From M3007 sp964484205 (GTDB lineage Bacteria > Bacteroidota > Bacteroidia > Chitinophagales > Saprospiraceae), in assembly GCA_964484205.1 (NCBI GenBank), contig CAZAEZ010000022.1, positions 1 through 64,000 on the forward strand: a stretch of DNA of 64,000 bases, written 5' to 3'. A program made the translations under genes and the position numbers. Of the stretch, positions 16,229 to 24,553 are shown in pieces (within the stretch, counting starts at the first letter, position 1; every line of letters starts with the position of its first letter). The notes beneath the pieces were generated by a model that made no database searches, was not told the DNA's origin, and was given only the letters and a program-made list of their open reading frames with translations.

Positions 16229-16801
16229 ATGACAAACCACTACCTTGACAGCGTAAAAAAACAATTCAAGTACTACAAATTACTTGGCGACAAAACCTTT
16301 GCCCAATTGCCGGACGACAAGCTGTTTTGGCAATACAATGACGACAGCAACAGCATCGCCACCATTGTCAAACACATCTGGGGGAATATGCTTTCCCGCT
16401 GGACGGATTTCCTCACCACCGACGGCGAAAAAGTCTGGCGGGACCGGGATGCCGAATTTGAAAACGATATTGGCAGCCGGCAGGAACTGCTGGAAAAATG
16501 GGAAGAAGGCTGGGCCTGCGTGTTCAAGGCTCTGGAACCCTTAACAGCAGACGACCTGAACAAAACCATTTACATCCGAAACCAGGAACACACCGTCATC
16601 GACGCCATCAGCCGCCAACTCGCCCACTACGCCTACCACATCGGTCAGATTGTGTATCTGGGCAAAATGCTCGCGGAAAAGGGCTGGACATCCCTGACCA
16701 TCCCCAAAGGGCAATCGGATGCGTTTAACGCGGAGAAGTTCTCCAAACCCAAACAAAAAGGTCATTTTGCCGATGATTTTCTGAAGGATGACAAAGATTA
16801 A
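16229..16801 (+). CDS. DinB-like DUF1572 family protein
   Basis: 190 residues from MTNHYLDSVKKQFKYYKLLG, the start suggested by family resemblance; an ATG at 16175 adds 18 residues (MEEAIKKSWPK...) and cannot be excluded. The helical-bundle pattern of DinB/YfiT proteins is visible: DSNSIATIVKHIWGNMLSRW, then EEGWACVFKALEPLTADDLN and SRQLAHYAYHIGQIVYLGKM. The three His in IVKHIW and AHYAYHIGQ match the metal-binding triad of this superfamily, whose members are thiol-dependent metalloenzymes or of unknown role. Cytosolic. Confidence 0.88.
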   Translation: MTNHYLDSVKKQFKYYKLLGDKTFAQLPDDKLFWQYNDDSNSIATIVKHIWGNMLSRWTDFLTTDGEKVWRDRDAEFENDIGSRQELLEKWEEGWACVFKALEPLTADDLNKTIYIRNQEHTVIDAISRQLAHYAYHIGQIVYLGKMLAEKGWTSLTIPKGQSDAFNAEKFSKPKQKGHFADDFLKDDKD

Positions 16802-16870
16802 ATACCGCCTCTTATGTTTTGGGCTTTTCTCGGCGTGGCTGCGAGAATTGAATCACGGGCGCAAACCCCT

Positions 16871-17497
16871 TTAATCACCCAGTGCAGCCCGGATTTTTTC
16901 GAAACCCAGTTTGACCGCAAAGGCAATTTCATCCTGTTCGGTTGCAAAGCCATTCAGCCGGAGGGTAACCAGTGTTTGACCCAAAGGAGCCTGTATTTCT
17001 GTCGACCGCATTTTAGTGGAACCGCCGTCGGAAGCGTCCTGAATCTCTGTTTTGGAAATGGCTCTGGTCGTGCCCACCCGCACGCTCTTGTAATCTGAAC
17101 CCATCATGCCCGGGTTACTGACGTACATAGTAATTGTACTTAGCATTGGCGAATTGGCAAAAATCTGAACCTCAGCGTCATTATCCTCTTTTTTTTCATT
17201 GCGGTAGCGTTTGGTTATTTGAATACCGCCGCCAATCATTCCCATAACACCGGCGTTAATTTCACTTTCGCCGTCTGCGGTAAGTCCGTTTATTTCGTCG
17301 GGCATCGATTCGGCAACCTGGTTCCCAATGAGCATATTGATATCATTAATAGCATCCTGCAGGCTAAGTTGGGCTTGTTTGTACTCCTTGTTTGCCAAAA
17401 AATCCTGCGCTTCTTTGATAAACGTTTCTGCCTGGCTTTGCGCGGAAACCCGTAGGCCGATCAAAGCAGCAAGTGCGAAAAGGGCGATTTTTTTCAT
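16871..17497 (-). CDS. Exported protein of unknown function
   Basis: 208 residues with a signal peptide (MKKIALFALAALIGLRVSAQ). The mature part begins with a helical, TPR-like stretch (AETFIKEAQDFLANKEYKQAQLSLQ in two pieces), a Gly/Met-rich turn (GVMGMIGGGIQITKRYRNEK) and then beta-rich sequence (LSTITMYVSNPGMMG; LGQTLVTLRLNGFATEQDEI). I do not recognise a named family. It is convergent with the DinB-like gene (69 nt between stops), and no partner genes lie near. Confidence 0.75.
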   Translation of the reverse strand: MKKIALFALAALIGLRVSAQSQAETFIKEAQDFLANKEYKQAQLSLQDAINDINMLIGNQVAESMPDEINGLTADGESEINAGVMGMIGGGIQITKRYRNEKKEDNDAEVQIFANSPMLSTITMYVSNPGMMGSDYKSVRVGTTRAISKTEIQDASDGGSTKMRSTEIQAPLGQTLVTLRLNGFATEQDEIAFAVKLGFEKIRAALGD

Positions 17498-17887
17498 ATA
17501 CGTATGTTTGTTTAGTTTAAGAAAGCGCCGGCTGATCTGCTGCGGATTTTCTGATTTTTACCCTGCCAAAACAAGGGTTCCCGGCTTCGTAATCCATAGG
17601 CAAATGGCCTAACAAATTTAATCCTTCAAGGCACATATCCTAATCAGGTGGACGAATCTTTATTTTACAAGCTACCCGCTGACTGTAAATCAATGAAAGG
17701 AACAACACAAACCGCCAAACACGCTAAACAGGTTAGCGTCGCCGCTGCAACTACCTGAATTTTCACAGCAGCGTCAAACATCGCCGTTACCACGCAGGCA
17801 GATTGTTCTGATAAAAAAAATACATTTGCAACAAGTAAAAAGATAACCGGCGGTTAAAAGCCACCGCCGTAACAGCCCATCCGTTAA
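17498..17887. other. 390-bp spacer with a promoter-like element
   Basis: No gene supported. TACATTTG (17821-17828, plus strand) matches the Bacteroidota -7 consensus TAnnTTTG 60 nt before the cyclase ATG. A short inverted repeat (ACCGGCGG/CCACCGCCGT) lies around 17849-17875 in the presumed leader. Confidence 0.4.
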
Positions 17888-19840
17888 ATGCCCGTAGCAA
17901 AGAAAACACGTCGCCTTGCCGCCATTATGTTCACCGATATCGTCGGTTACACGGCCCTGATGCAACAAGACGAAGCCCGGGCATCCGCCGTCCGAACCCG
18001 CCACCGGGAAATATTCGACCGGCAACACCAGCAACATCAGGGTGAAATCGTCCAGTATTTCGGCGACGGCACGCTCAGCGTTTTTCAAAGCGGCGTGGAA
18101 GCGGTAGAGTGCGCCATTACAATCCAGCAGGCCCTGCAAACCGACGAGCCCGTGCCCCTGCGCATCGGCATCCATCTGGGCGATATTGTGTTCGATGGTA
18201 CCGACATTTTTGGCGACAGCGTCAACCTGGCCTCCCGCATCGAAAGCATGGGCGTCGCGGGGGGGATCCTCATTTCAGGCAAATTGAATGACGAACTCAA
18301 AAACCACCCGCATATCACCACCCGCTCCCTGGGGCATTTTGAATTGAAAAATATAGCCGGGCCTGTGGAGATTTTTGCCGTAGCCAATGCCGGCATTACC
18401 CTGCCCAAGCGGGCTGAACTTAAGGGCAAACAAAAACACCAAAGCCGGACTATCGCAGTGCTGCCCTTCGTCAATATGAGCGCCAATGCCGACAACGAGT
18501 ACTTCAGCGACGGCATGACCGAAGAGATCATCAATGCCCTGGCCAAGATCAAACAGCTGAAAGTCACGTCGCGCACCTCCTCCTTCTTTTTTAAAAACAA
18601 AAATATACCCATGCCGCAGATCGGCCGCGAGTTGAACGTGTCCATTATTCTGGAAGGCAGCATCCGGCTGGCGGGAAACAAAATGCGCATCACCGCACAG
18701 CTGATCGACGTGGCGGAAGACGCGCATTTCTGGTCGGAAACCTTCGACCGTTCCGTGGATGATATTTTCGCGGTGCAGGATGAAATCAGCCTGCTGATTG
18801 CCGGAAAACTGCGCGAACAGTTCGGGCCGTTCGAAATCGAAGACCATCTGGTGGAAGCACCCGGCATTCCGGTGGAGACGTACAAGCGCTACCTGAAAAG
18901 CCGCTATCATTTGCTGAAAATGCGCAAAACCGACCTGGACACCGGGATGGCTATTCTGGAAGAAATTATCCGGGAAGCCCCCCAATTTTCCCAGGCATAT
19001 CTCGGCATGCACCTCGGCTATGCCCTGCTCGGCACCATCGGCCTGATACCTGCCGGCGAAGCGTTTATGAAAGGCCAGCCCTTCCTCGACAAAGCCATCG
19101 AACTCGATCCCAACCAACCCGAGTGCCAGCTGCACCTCGGCTACGTGGCTTTTTTGCAACACTGGGACCTGGCCGCCGCCTACCGCCACATGCATGCCGC
19201 CCGGGATATACGGCCGACGGTCGAGTTTTATCAAAGTATGGCTTCCGCGCTAGTTGCCGAAGGGAAATTTTCAGCTGCCGCCAACCATATCGAAACCGCG
19301 CTGCAACTCGATCCCTTCTCGGCCATCAATTACCATTTGAACGGTTTTATTTTTTACACCAGCGAGCAGTATAAAAAAGCGATCCCCTGCTTTGAAAAAG
19401 CCCTTCAATTGAAACCCGATTTCAACGCATCCACCCTGTACCACGGCTTGACCCTCCTGGCTATGGGGCGCCCCAAAGCAGGCCTGGCATTTTTCCAAAA
19501 TCTGCAGGAAGACGAACCGGGCGACATCCTGAAACTCGGCGGCACTACCCTGGCCCATGCTGCCCTGGGCGATACGGCGCTGGCAGACGCGGGTATCGCC
19601 CAACTGGTGGCCTGCCTCCAAACCGGGCTGATGGACCGCGCACTCAACCTGCTCATCCTCTGCCAAACCATGCTGGGCCGGGAAAACGCCGCGCTCCAAC
19701 TGATTGAGCAAGGGGTGGCCCACCGATTGCCCATGATGGTCTATTTCTACGTGGAACCCCTGCTCAAAGTTCTGCATCCGAATCCCCGTTTTCAGGCCGC
19801 TATGCGACAGATATTCGGAGAACGCGCTGTTTTTGATTAG
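17888..19840 (+). CDS. Class III adenylate/guanylate cyclase with FlgO-like and TPR domains (ends at an in-frame amber codon)
   Basis: 650 residues. The N-terminal class III cyclase domain (about 8-180) has the metal-binding Asp in MFTDIVGYTALMQQD and FGDGTLSVF, and DSVNLASRIESM near the end. A FlgO/TolB-N-like domain follows (IAVLPFVNMSANADNEYFSD, GMTEEIINALAKIKQLKVTS), then several TPR repeats (about 340-620). No membrane helix: a cytosolic signalling protein. It stops at TAG 19838-19840, but the same frame stays open for about 100 codons that encode an AraC-type domain normally fused to such proteins. The product as annotated therefore probably lacks its DNA-binding part. Nucleotide specificity (cAMP or cGMP) cannot be fixed by eye. 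Confidence 0.9.
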   Translation: MPVAKKTRRLAAIMFTDIVGYTALMQQDEARASAVRTRHREIFDRQHQQHQGEIVQYFGDGTLSVFQSGVEAVECAITIQQALQTDEPVPLRIGIHLGDIVFDGTDIFGDSVNLASRIESMGVAGGILISGKLNDELKNHPHITTRSLGHFELKNIAGPVEIFAVANAGITLPKRAELKGKQKHQSRTIAVLPFVNMSANADNEYFSDGMTEEIINALAKIKQLKVTSRTSSFFFKNKNIPMPQIGRELNVSIILEGSIRLAGNKMRITAQLIDVAEDAHFWSETFDRSVDDIFAVQDEISLLIAGKLREQFGPFEIEDHLVEAPGIPVETYKRYLKSRYHLLKMRKTDLDTGMAILEEIIREAPQFSQAYLGMHLGYALLGTIGLIPAGEAFMKGQPFLDKAIELDPNQPECQLHLGYVAFLQHWDLAAAYRHMHAARDIRPTVEFYQSMASALVAEGKFSAAANHIETALQLDPFSAINYHLNGFIFYTSEQYKKAIPCFEKALQLKPDFNASTLYHGLTLLAMGRPKAGLAFFQNLQEDEPGDILKLGGTTLAHAALGDTALADAGIAQLVACLQTGLMDRALNLLILCQTMLGRENAALQLIEQGVAHRLPMMVYFYVEPLLKVLHPNPRFQAAMRQIFGERAVFD

Positions 19841-20146
19841 GGCAAAAGAACATATAAAAAAGCCCTGCTCGATGCCGAACAACTGAGCCGGTACAAACAA
19901 GCCCTGGAACTGCTGATGGTCGAGCAAAAACCGCATCTCGATCCGGATATGGGCCTGCAAACGCTGGCCGGCATGCTTGATCTCCCCGCCCACCAGTTGT
20001 CGCAATTGCTCAAGGAAGGTTTTGGGGGAAACTTCGCGGACTATGTCAACAGGTACCGCCTGGAAGTCTTCAAAACCAAAGTTGCTGATCCGGTACTGCG
20101 CCAACTGCTGGAAAAACTCATTGATCTGTTCCGGCAGGCCAATTAA
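19841..20146 (+). pseudogene. In-frame AraC-type HTH remnant after the cyclase stop
   Basis: Directly after TAG, in the same frame, come TYKKALLDAEQLSRYKQALE, LLMVEQKPHLDPDMGLQTLA, GMLDLPAHQLSQLLKEGFGG and NFADYVNRYRLEVFKTKVAD. This is the linker and first HTH of Bacteroidota AraC domains (pattern YLDP..sL..LA..L.i..h.LS.vLNE..G.NF.d.VN.YR...). The second HTH (AFESGF...F.GxTP) is missing; the frame ends VLRQLLEKLIDLFRQAN. I infer a nonsense mutation plus a 3' truncation of an originally longer cyclase-TPR-HTH gene. Internal ATG 19916 would give only 76 residues. Confidence 0.7.
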
Positions 20147-20250
20147 AGTCTGTTGTCGACAAGCGGTACCCGCTCGAACAAGCCGCTGCGGCGCACCGGC
20201 ATGTGGACACCGGGCACAAAACCGGGAATGCAGTGCTGGTGGTGTGCGCT
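20146..20250 (+). pseudogene. C-terminal fossil of a zinc-type alcohol dehydrogenase
   Basis: The frame starting AAG TCT at 20146 reads KSVVDKRYPLEQAAAAHRHV then DTGHKTGNAVLVV. This matches the conserved end of NAD(P)-dependent alcohol dehydrogenases (pattern kpViDrrYPLeqaaeAHryvdtGhkkGnvVi.v). No upstream dehydrogenase sequence is present in any frame. It abuts the truncated HTH domain, so the junction is a deletion or recombination scar. Confidence 0.7.
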
Positions 20251-20257
20251 TATGCGC

Positions 20258-20395
20258 TTATTCCTGAATCACAAACTCCACCCGCCGGTTTTTGGGGTTG
20301 GCAGCGCCTTTCGCCTCCCGTATCAACGGCTCCGCCGACCTGGCATAGTTGTCGTCGGGCATGAATTTTATTCCATTCGCGGCACAAAAAAAACG
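20258..20395 (-). pseudogene. C-terminal fossil of an OmpA-family protein
   Basis: The minus strand up to TAA at 20258-20260 reads NGIKFMPDDNYARSAEPLIR, EAKGAANPKNRRVEFVIQE. NPKNRRVEFVI is the typical end of the OmpA peptidoglycan-binding domain. No start or upstream domain sequence is present: beyond about 20390 the frame enters a small palindrome (CGGCACGGTGT/ACACCGTACCG). It is convergent with the dehydrogenase fossil. Confidence 0.65.
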
Positions 20396-20458
20396 GCACG
20401 GTGTCCCACACACCGTACCGCATAGAAATGGTATAGTAAATCCGAATTAGTCGCTGGC

Positions 20459-20619
20459 GAATTACGAATTACGATCTACGATTGGTTCACCTTGTCAAAA
20501 AGGGGTAATTCCATTCCATTGGCAACATTCCAAAAGTTCAATTATTCAACACCGGGGATGATGAACCAATCGTAAATCGTAAATCGTAAATCGTAAATCG
20601 TAAATCGTAATTCGTAAAT
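20459..20619. repeat. (CGTAAAT)7 heptamer array abutting ftsZ, with an inverted partner
   Basis: Seven 7-bp units, six CGTAAAT and one CGTAATT, occupy 20571-20619 and run into the ftsZ stop codon (TGA at 20619-20621). Upstream, GAATTACGAATTACGATCTA CGATTGGTTCA (20459-20489) is the inverted counterpart of TGAACCAATCGTAAATCGTA (20562 on). Transcribed from ftsZ this would fold into a long hairpin and could serve as a terminator or 3' stabiliser. Confidence 0.75.
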
Positions 20620-22106
20620 CAATCTACATTATCGTGCAAAAACGAATTGCCGTTCATTTTGATCTCCGGCTCGTCTTCGATCGAAATCGTCCAGGTTGAC
20701 ATGCCTGCTTCATCGGCAGCGGGCAGGTTGTCCAGGCTGATGCCTTTGCGCAGGTAGGCCGGTTGGTTTTCCAGGTCAATGATCGTTTGCGGCGAATTGA
20801 GTTTCACCACATTGATCGGCCGGTTGCGCACTTCCTCCCGGCGGCGCTGTGCCTGCTCGAGGCGGCGACGGCGTTCTTCCGGACTCATGTCCGCATCATC
20901 CTGGTCCGAACGGACAAAGGGATCGTTGGGATCGCCCTTTCCCGCGCGGAGTTTTTCCATTGTTTCCCGAACGTTGTTAAAATCAAACTCAACCGAGTTG
21001 GCGGTTTTTTCTTCAACCGGGTCCGGCTCCTCCGAAGTGATACTGGTAATCGAAGGCTGCGGCTTCGGCTCCTCCTCATCGAGGTGAACCACCTGGCGTT
21101 CGGCCGGCGCTGCGTGGCTGCGGGCGCCCGGTACACGCGGCCCTTTACGGCTTGCTTCAAAGCCGGTAGCGATGATGGTCACGCTCAGTTTTTCACCCAG
21201 GCGCTCGTCAAAGCAGTTACCCCAGATTAGGTTGGCGCCTTCGCCGGCTTCCTGTTGCACAAATTCCGTGATCTCGAAGATCTCGTCCATCGTGGCTTCT
21301 TTGGTGCCGGAAGTGATATTGACCAGGATATTTTTTGCTCCGCTGATATTGTTGTCTTCCAGCAAGGGTGAGTTCAACGCCTCATCGACTGCCCGGCGGG
21401 CGCGGCCGTCGCCTTCCACCTCGGCGGTACCCATGATGGCTACGCCCGAGCCGCGCATGACCGTGTTCACGTCCTCGAAGTCGACGTTCACATAACCCGG
21501 CACGGTGATGATCTCGGCAATGCCTTTGGCGGCTGTGCAGAGGATATCGTCGGCTTGCGAAAAGGCCTGCGAAATGCTCAGATTACCGTGGATTTGCCGC
21601 AGTTTGTCGTTGCTGATCACAACCAGGCAATCGACATTTTGCCGCAGTTCTTCCAGGCCGTCAAAGCCGTTGGACACGCGCATGCGGCCTTCAAACAGGA
21701 AGGGCAGGGTCACAATGCCGACCGTAAGGATACCCAGTTCCTGGGCTGCTTTCGCAATGATCGGGGCAGCGCCGGTACCGGTACCACCGCCCATGCCGGC
21801 CGTGATGAAGGCCATTTTGGTGCCGTCGTCGAGAAAACGGGTGATCTCTTCGAGGCTTTCCATGCAGGCGCGCTTGCCCACATCGGGCTTGCTGCCTGCC
21901 CCGCGGCCTTCCGTGAGGTTGGCGCCGAGTGGAATTTTCGTTGGCACCGGGCTGAGGTGCATAGCCTGTGCATCGGTATTACAAATGGCATAGTCGACGC
22001 CAATAATACCTTGCTTGTACATATGGGTTACGGCGTTGCTGCCACCGCCGCCCACACCGATAATTTTAATGATTGAAGGCTCATCCTTCGGGAGATCGAA
22101 TAACAT
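20619..22106 (-). CDS. ftsZ: Cell division protein FtsZ
   Basis: 495 residues from MLFDLPKDEPSIIKIIGVGG; an in-frame TTG/ATG extension to 22142 is not conserved. Tubulin-like GTPase that forms the division ring. The G-box GGGGSNAV, tubulin signature GGGTGTGAAP, T7 loop NVDFEDV (Asp for GTP hydrolysis) and GTPase core are intact. The C-terminal region is long and acidic, and carries the conserved interaction peptide (DLENQPAYLRKGI) about 40 residues before the end, as in other Bacteroidota. Last gene of the dcw cluster, 163 nt after ftsA. Its stop codon is made by a heptamer repeat. Confidence 0.98.
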   Translation of the reverse strand: MLFDLPKDEPSIIKIIGVGGGGSNAVTHMYKQGIIGVDYAICNTDAQAMHLSPVPTKIPLGANLTEGRGAGSKPDVGKRACMESLEEITRFLDDGTKMAFITAGMGGGTGTGAAPIIAKAAQELGILTVGIVTLPFLFEGRMRVSNGFDGLEELRQNVDCLVVISNDKLRQIHGNLSISQAFSQADDILCTAAKGIAEIITVPGYVNVDFEDVNTVMRGSGVAIMGTAEVEGDGRARRAVDEALNSPLLEDNNISGAKNILVNITSGTKEATMDEIFEITEFVQQEAGEGANLIWGNCFDERLGEKLSVTIIATGFEASRKGPRVPGARSHAAPAERQVVHLDEEEPKPQPSITSITSEEPDPVEEKTANSVEFDFNNVRETMEKLRAGKGDPNDPFVRSDQDDADMSPEERRRRLEQAQRRREEVRNRPINVVKLNSPQTIIDLENQPAYLRKGISLDNLPAADEAGMSTWTISIEDEPEIKMNGNSFLHDNVD

Positions 22107-22269
22107 AGCCAAGAATTTGTAACGCGAACGGTTCGTTCGCATTGGATTTTCAAACTGTTTATTGTCACAAGCATCGCGGTCCGGAGGAGCGCGTATGGTT
22201 GTATTGATTCGTTTTTCGACTGAATCCCGGCGATCTACCGACCGCCGGCACGCGATCTAACAGATCGCG

Positions 22270-23598
22270 TTACTTCAGGTCCATGTCCGGCTCCGCCTCA
22301 AACCATTCCTTTGTTTTGCGGAAAACATTATCCAGCCATCCGGCCGATTTTTCCTCGGAAACATTGGAAGGTTCCTTGTCCGATTTTGCGGACCCGTTGG
22401 ATTCTATTGGTACCTGGACGCGACCGGCTTCCACATCGTGCAGCCCTTTGATCAGCAGACCGATAGCGGTGCTGTAGATCGGACTGTTGACGCTTTCGCG
22501 GTAGCCATGCGCCAGGTTTTCCACCGGCAAACCAACCCGGCAGGACATGCCGGTGTGGAATTCAGCGAGTTTGTCCAGGTGGTTGAGCAAAGCGCCGCCG
22601 CCGGTCACGACAATACCGCCGATGAGCTTGCGCTCGTAACCGCTGCGGCGAATTTCCCAGAGCACATAGTCGAGCAGTTCTTCCATGCGCGCCTGGATAA
22701 TACGCGCCAGGTTTTTCTCACTGATCTCTTTGTGATCGCGGCCTTTCAGGCCGGGGATGGTGATGATCCGGTTGTCGTACACTTCGGAAGCCAGCGCAGA
22801 GCCGAAGCGGACTTTGAGTTTTTCCGCCTGTGGTTGCATCACCGTGCAGCCTTCTTTGATATCCGAGGTGATTACATTTCCGCCAAAGGGAATCACCGCA
22901 GTATGGCGGATGATACCTTCCTGGAAGATTGTGATGTCGGTCGTACCGCCGCCGATATCGACGAGGGCAACGCCGGCCTGTTTCTCCTCTTCGAAAAGCA
23001 CTGCGTCGGCGCTGGCAAGCGGTTCAAGGCTGAGTTCGGCGACTTTCAGGCCGGCCTTTTCGACACAGCGAAAAATGTTGTTTACCGCGGTGATCTGGCC
23101 GGTGATAATGTGAAAGTTCGCTTCCAGCCGGACGCCGCACATACCGATCGGATCGGTAATGCCTTGTTCGTTGTCGACGGTAAATTCTTGTGGAAAAACG
23201 TGAATGATCTTATCGCCCGGCGGGAGTACCAGTTTGAACATGTCGTTCACCAGGCGCTCAATGTCGCGCTGGGCAATTTCGTTGTGATCACTTTCGCGGG
23301 TGAGAATTCCCCGGTGCTGCAGGCTTTTGATGTGTTGGCCGGCAATGCCGACATTAACAACGCTGAATTTCATACGAGCCTGACGCTCGCAGCTATCCAC
23401 CGCTTCACGGATGGCATTGACTGTTTTTTCAATGTTGCTGACGACGCCGCGCAGGACGCCGACACTTTCCACCTTACCTACGCCCAGGATTTCAAGTTTC
23501 CCATGTGTGTTTAAGCGGCCGGCCATACAGCACACCTTCGTGGTGCCAATGTCCAGTGCTACTACGACATCCGGGGATTGCGGGACTAATTCGGTCAT
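22270..23598 (-). CDS. ftsA: Cell division protein FtsA
   Basis: 442 residues from MTELVPQSPDVVVALDIGTT (ATG 23598; the frame extends to a TTG at 23607). Actin/Hsp70-like ATPase with phosphate 1 motif ALDIGTTKVC, the SHS2/1C domain, phosphate 2 ALVDIGGGTTDITIF and adenosine motif GGIVVTGGGALLNHL. The C-terminus ends KTKEWFEAEPDMD, an amphipathic membrane-targeting helix. It tethers FtsZ to the inner membrane. It lies between ftsQ and ftsZ as in nearly all bacteria with a dcw cluster. Confidence 0.97.
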   Translation of the reverse strand: MTELVPQSPDVVVALDIGTTKVCCMAGRLNTHGKLEILGVGKVESVGVLRGVVSNIEKTVNAIREAVDSCERQARMKFSVVNVGIAGQHIKSLQHRGILTRESDHNEIAQRDIERLVNDMFKLVLPPGDKIIHVFPQEFTVDNEQGITDPIGMCGVRLEANFHIITGQITAVNNIFRCVEKAGLKVAELSLEPLASADAVLFEEEKQAGVALVDIGGGTTDITIFQEGIIRHTAVIPFGGNVITSDIKEGCTVMQPQAEKLKVRFGSALASEVYDNRIITIPGLKGRDHKEISEKNLARIIQARMEELLDYVLWEIRRSGYERKLIGGIVVTGGGALLNHLDKLAEFHTGMSCRVGLPVENLAHGYRESVNSPIYSTAIGLLIKGLHDVEAGRVQVPIESNGSAKSDKEPSNVSEEKSAGWLDNVFRKTKEWFEAEPDMDLK

Positions 23599-23746
23599 GA
23601 TGTGCAAAGATTAAGGTTAACGTTGCTGTTTATTGCCTTAATGGCTCTTTGCACCCTTCTTACTTAACTTTTCCGGGTACAAAGATAATTTATAAGCTTT
23701 TAGCTTCAAAATTTTTATGTAGGTTTTTTGTTTAAAACACTTAGCT

Positions 23747-24538
23747 TTATTTCTGGCAGACAACCTGCCCGTTGAACTTCAAATTGATGGTCTTGTACGT
23801 ACGCCAGCCCGCATAGGGCATTCCTTCGGTATAGAATATTTTCAGGCGGCGGAGTTTATCGTCCAGGTTGCGCAAGCTGCCGAGTACGATTTTCTGATCG
23901 CCGACAACCGGAACCAGCATAAATTCACCGGTATTCGTGACGTGAATTTGCTGGATAAAAGCCGACAGTACCTCATCCTCCAAGAGTACCTGCGTGAGTT
24001 GGTATAATTCGTTCAGACTGTTTTTTTTCTTGGATTTAAAATCGCTGGAATAGGGGGCGATGTTCCCGGTGCCAACCAGAACTCGTGCTGTGTACAGGTT
24101 GGAATGCGGAATTTTGGCCCCGGAATTATCCAGGTAATAATTGCCGCCGTTCTTATCCAGAATGCGCACAATCGGTTCCCGTTGTTTGATCCGGACATGG
24201 AGCGTATTGTGTTGCCCCACGTAAGTCTCGGCATCTTCCACAAAGGGATCTTCTTCCAAAATACGCTCGATGCGTTCCACTTCCAGGTCGGCCAGTTCGG
24301 TACCTTCCAGGGTGTTGCCGAAAGCCAGCAGCAGGTTTTGCCGCACATCCCGGTCGCTGAGCATTTTTTCGCCGCTTTTCAGGGGAATAATATCCACCTC
24401 CGTAGCGTCGGCGAAGCTGTTCTTCTTCCGGCTTACCGCCGAAATGAGAATAAGGCCGATGATCAGCAGAAACATGATCCAAATGATCCTGTTGTACCGA
24501 AGCCGGGGCATGTGGGTAGTGAGCAAGTCAGACAGCAT
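23747..24538 (-). CDS. ftsQ: Cell division protein FtsQ/DivIB
   Basis: 263 residues. A short cytoplasmic N-terminus, one membrane helix (IIWIMFLLIIGLILISAV), then a periplasmic POTRA domain (VDIIPLKSGEKMLSDRDVRQ ... VEDAETYVGQHNTLHVRIKQ) and FtsQ beta domain (REPIVRILDKNGGNYYLDNS). The IKQREP motif is typical. It bridges early and late divisome parts. Order murC-ftsQ-ftsA is conserved; 15 nt separate it from murC. Confidence 0.93.
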   Translation of the reverse strand: MLSDLLTTHMPRLRYNRIIWIMFLLIIGLILISAVSRKKNSFADATEVDIIPLKSGEKMLSDRDVRQNLLLAFGNTLEGTELADLEVERIERILEEDPFVEDAETYVGQHNTLHVRIKQREPIVRILDKNGGNYYLDNSGAKIPHSNLYTARVLVGTGNIAPYSSDFKSKKKNSLNELYQLTQVLLEDEVLSAFIQQIHVTNTGEFMLVPVVGDQKIVLGSLRNLDDKLRRLKIFYTEGMPYAGWRTYKTINLKFNGQVVCQK

Positions 24539-24553
24539 AAGGCATTTTTTTTA

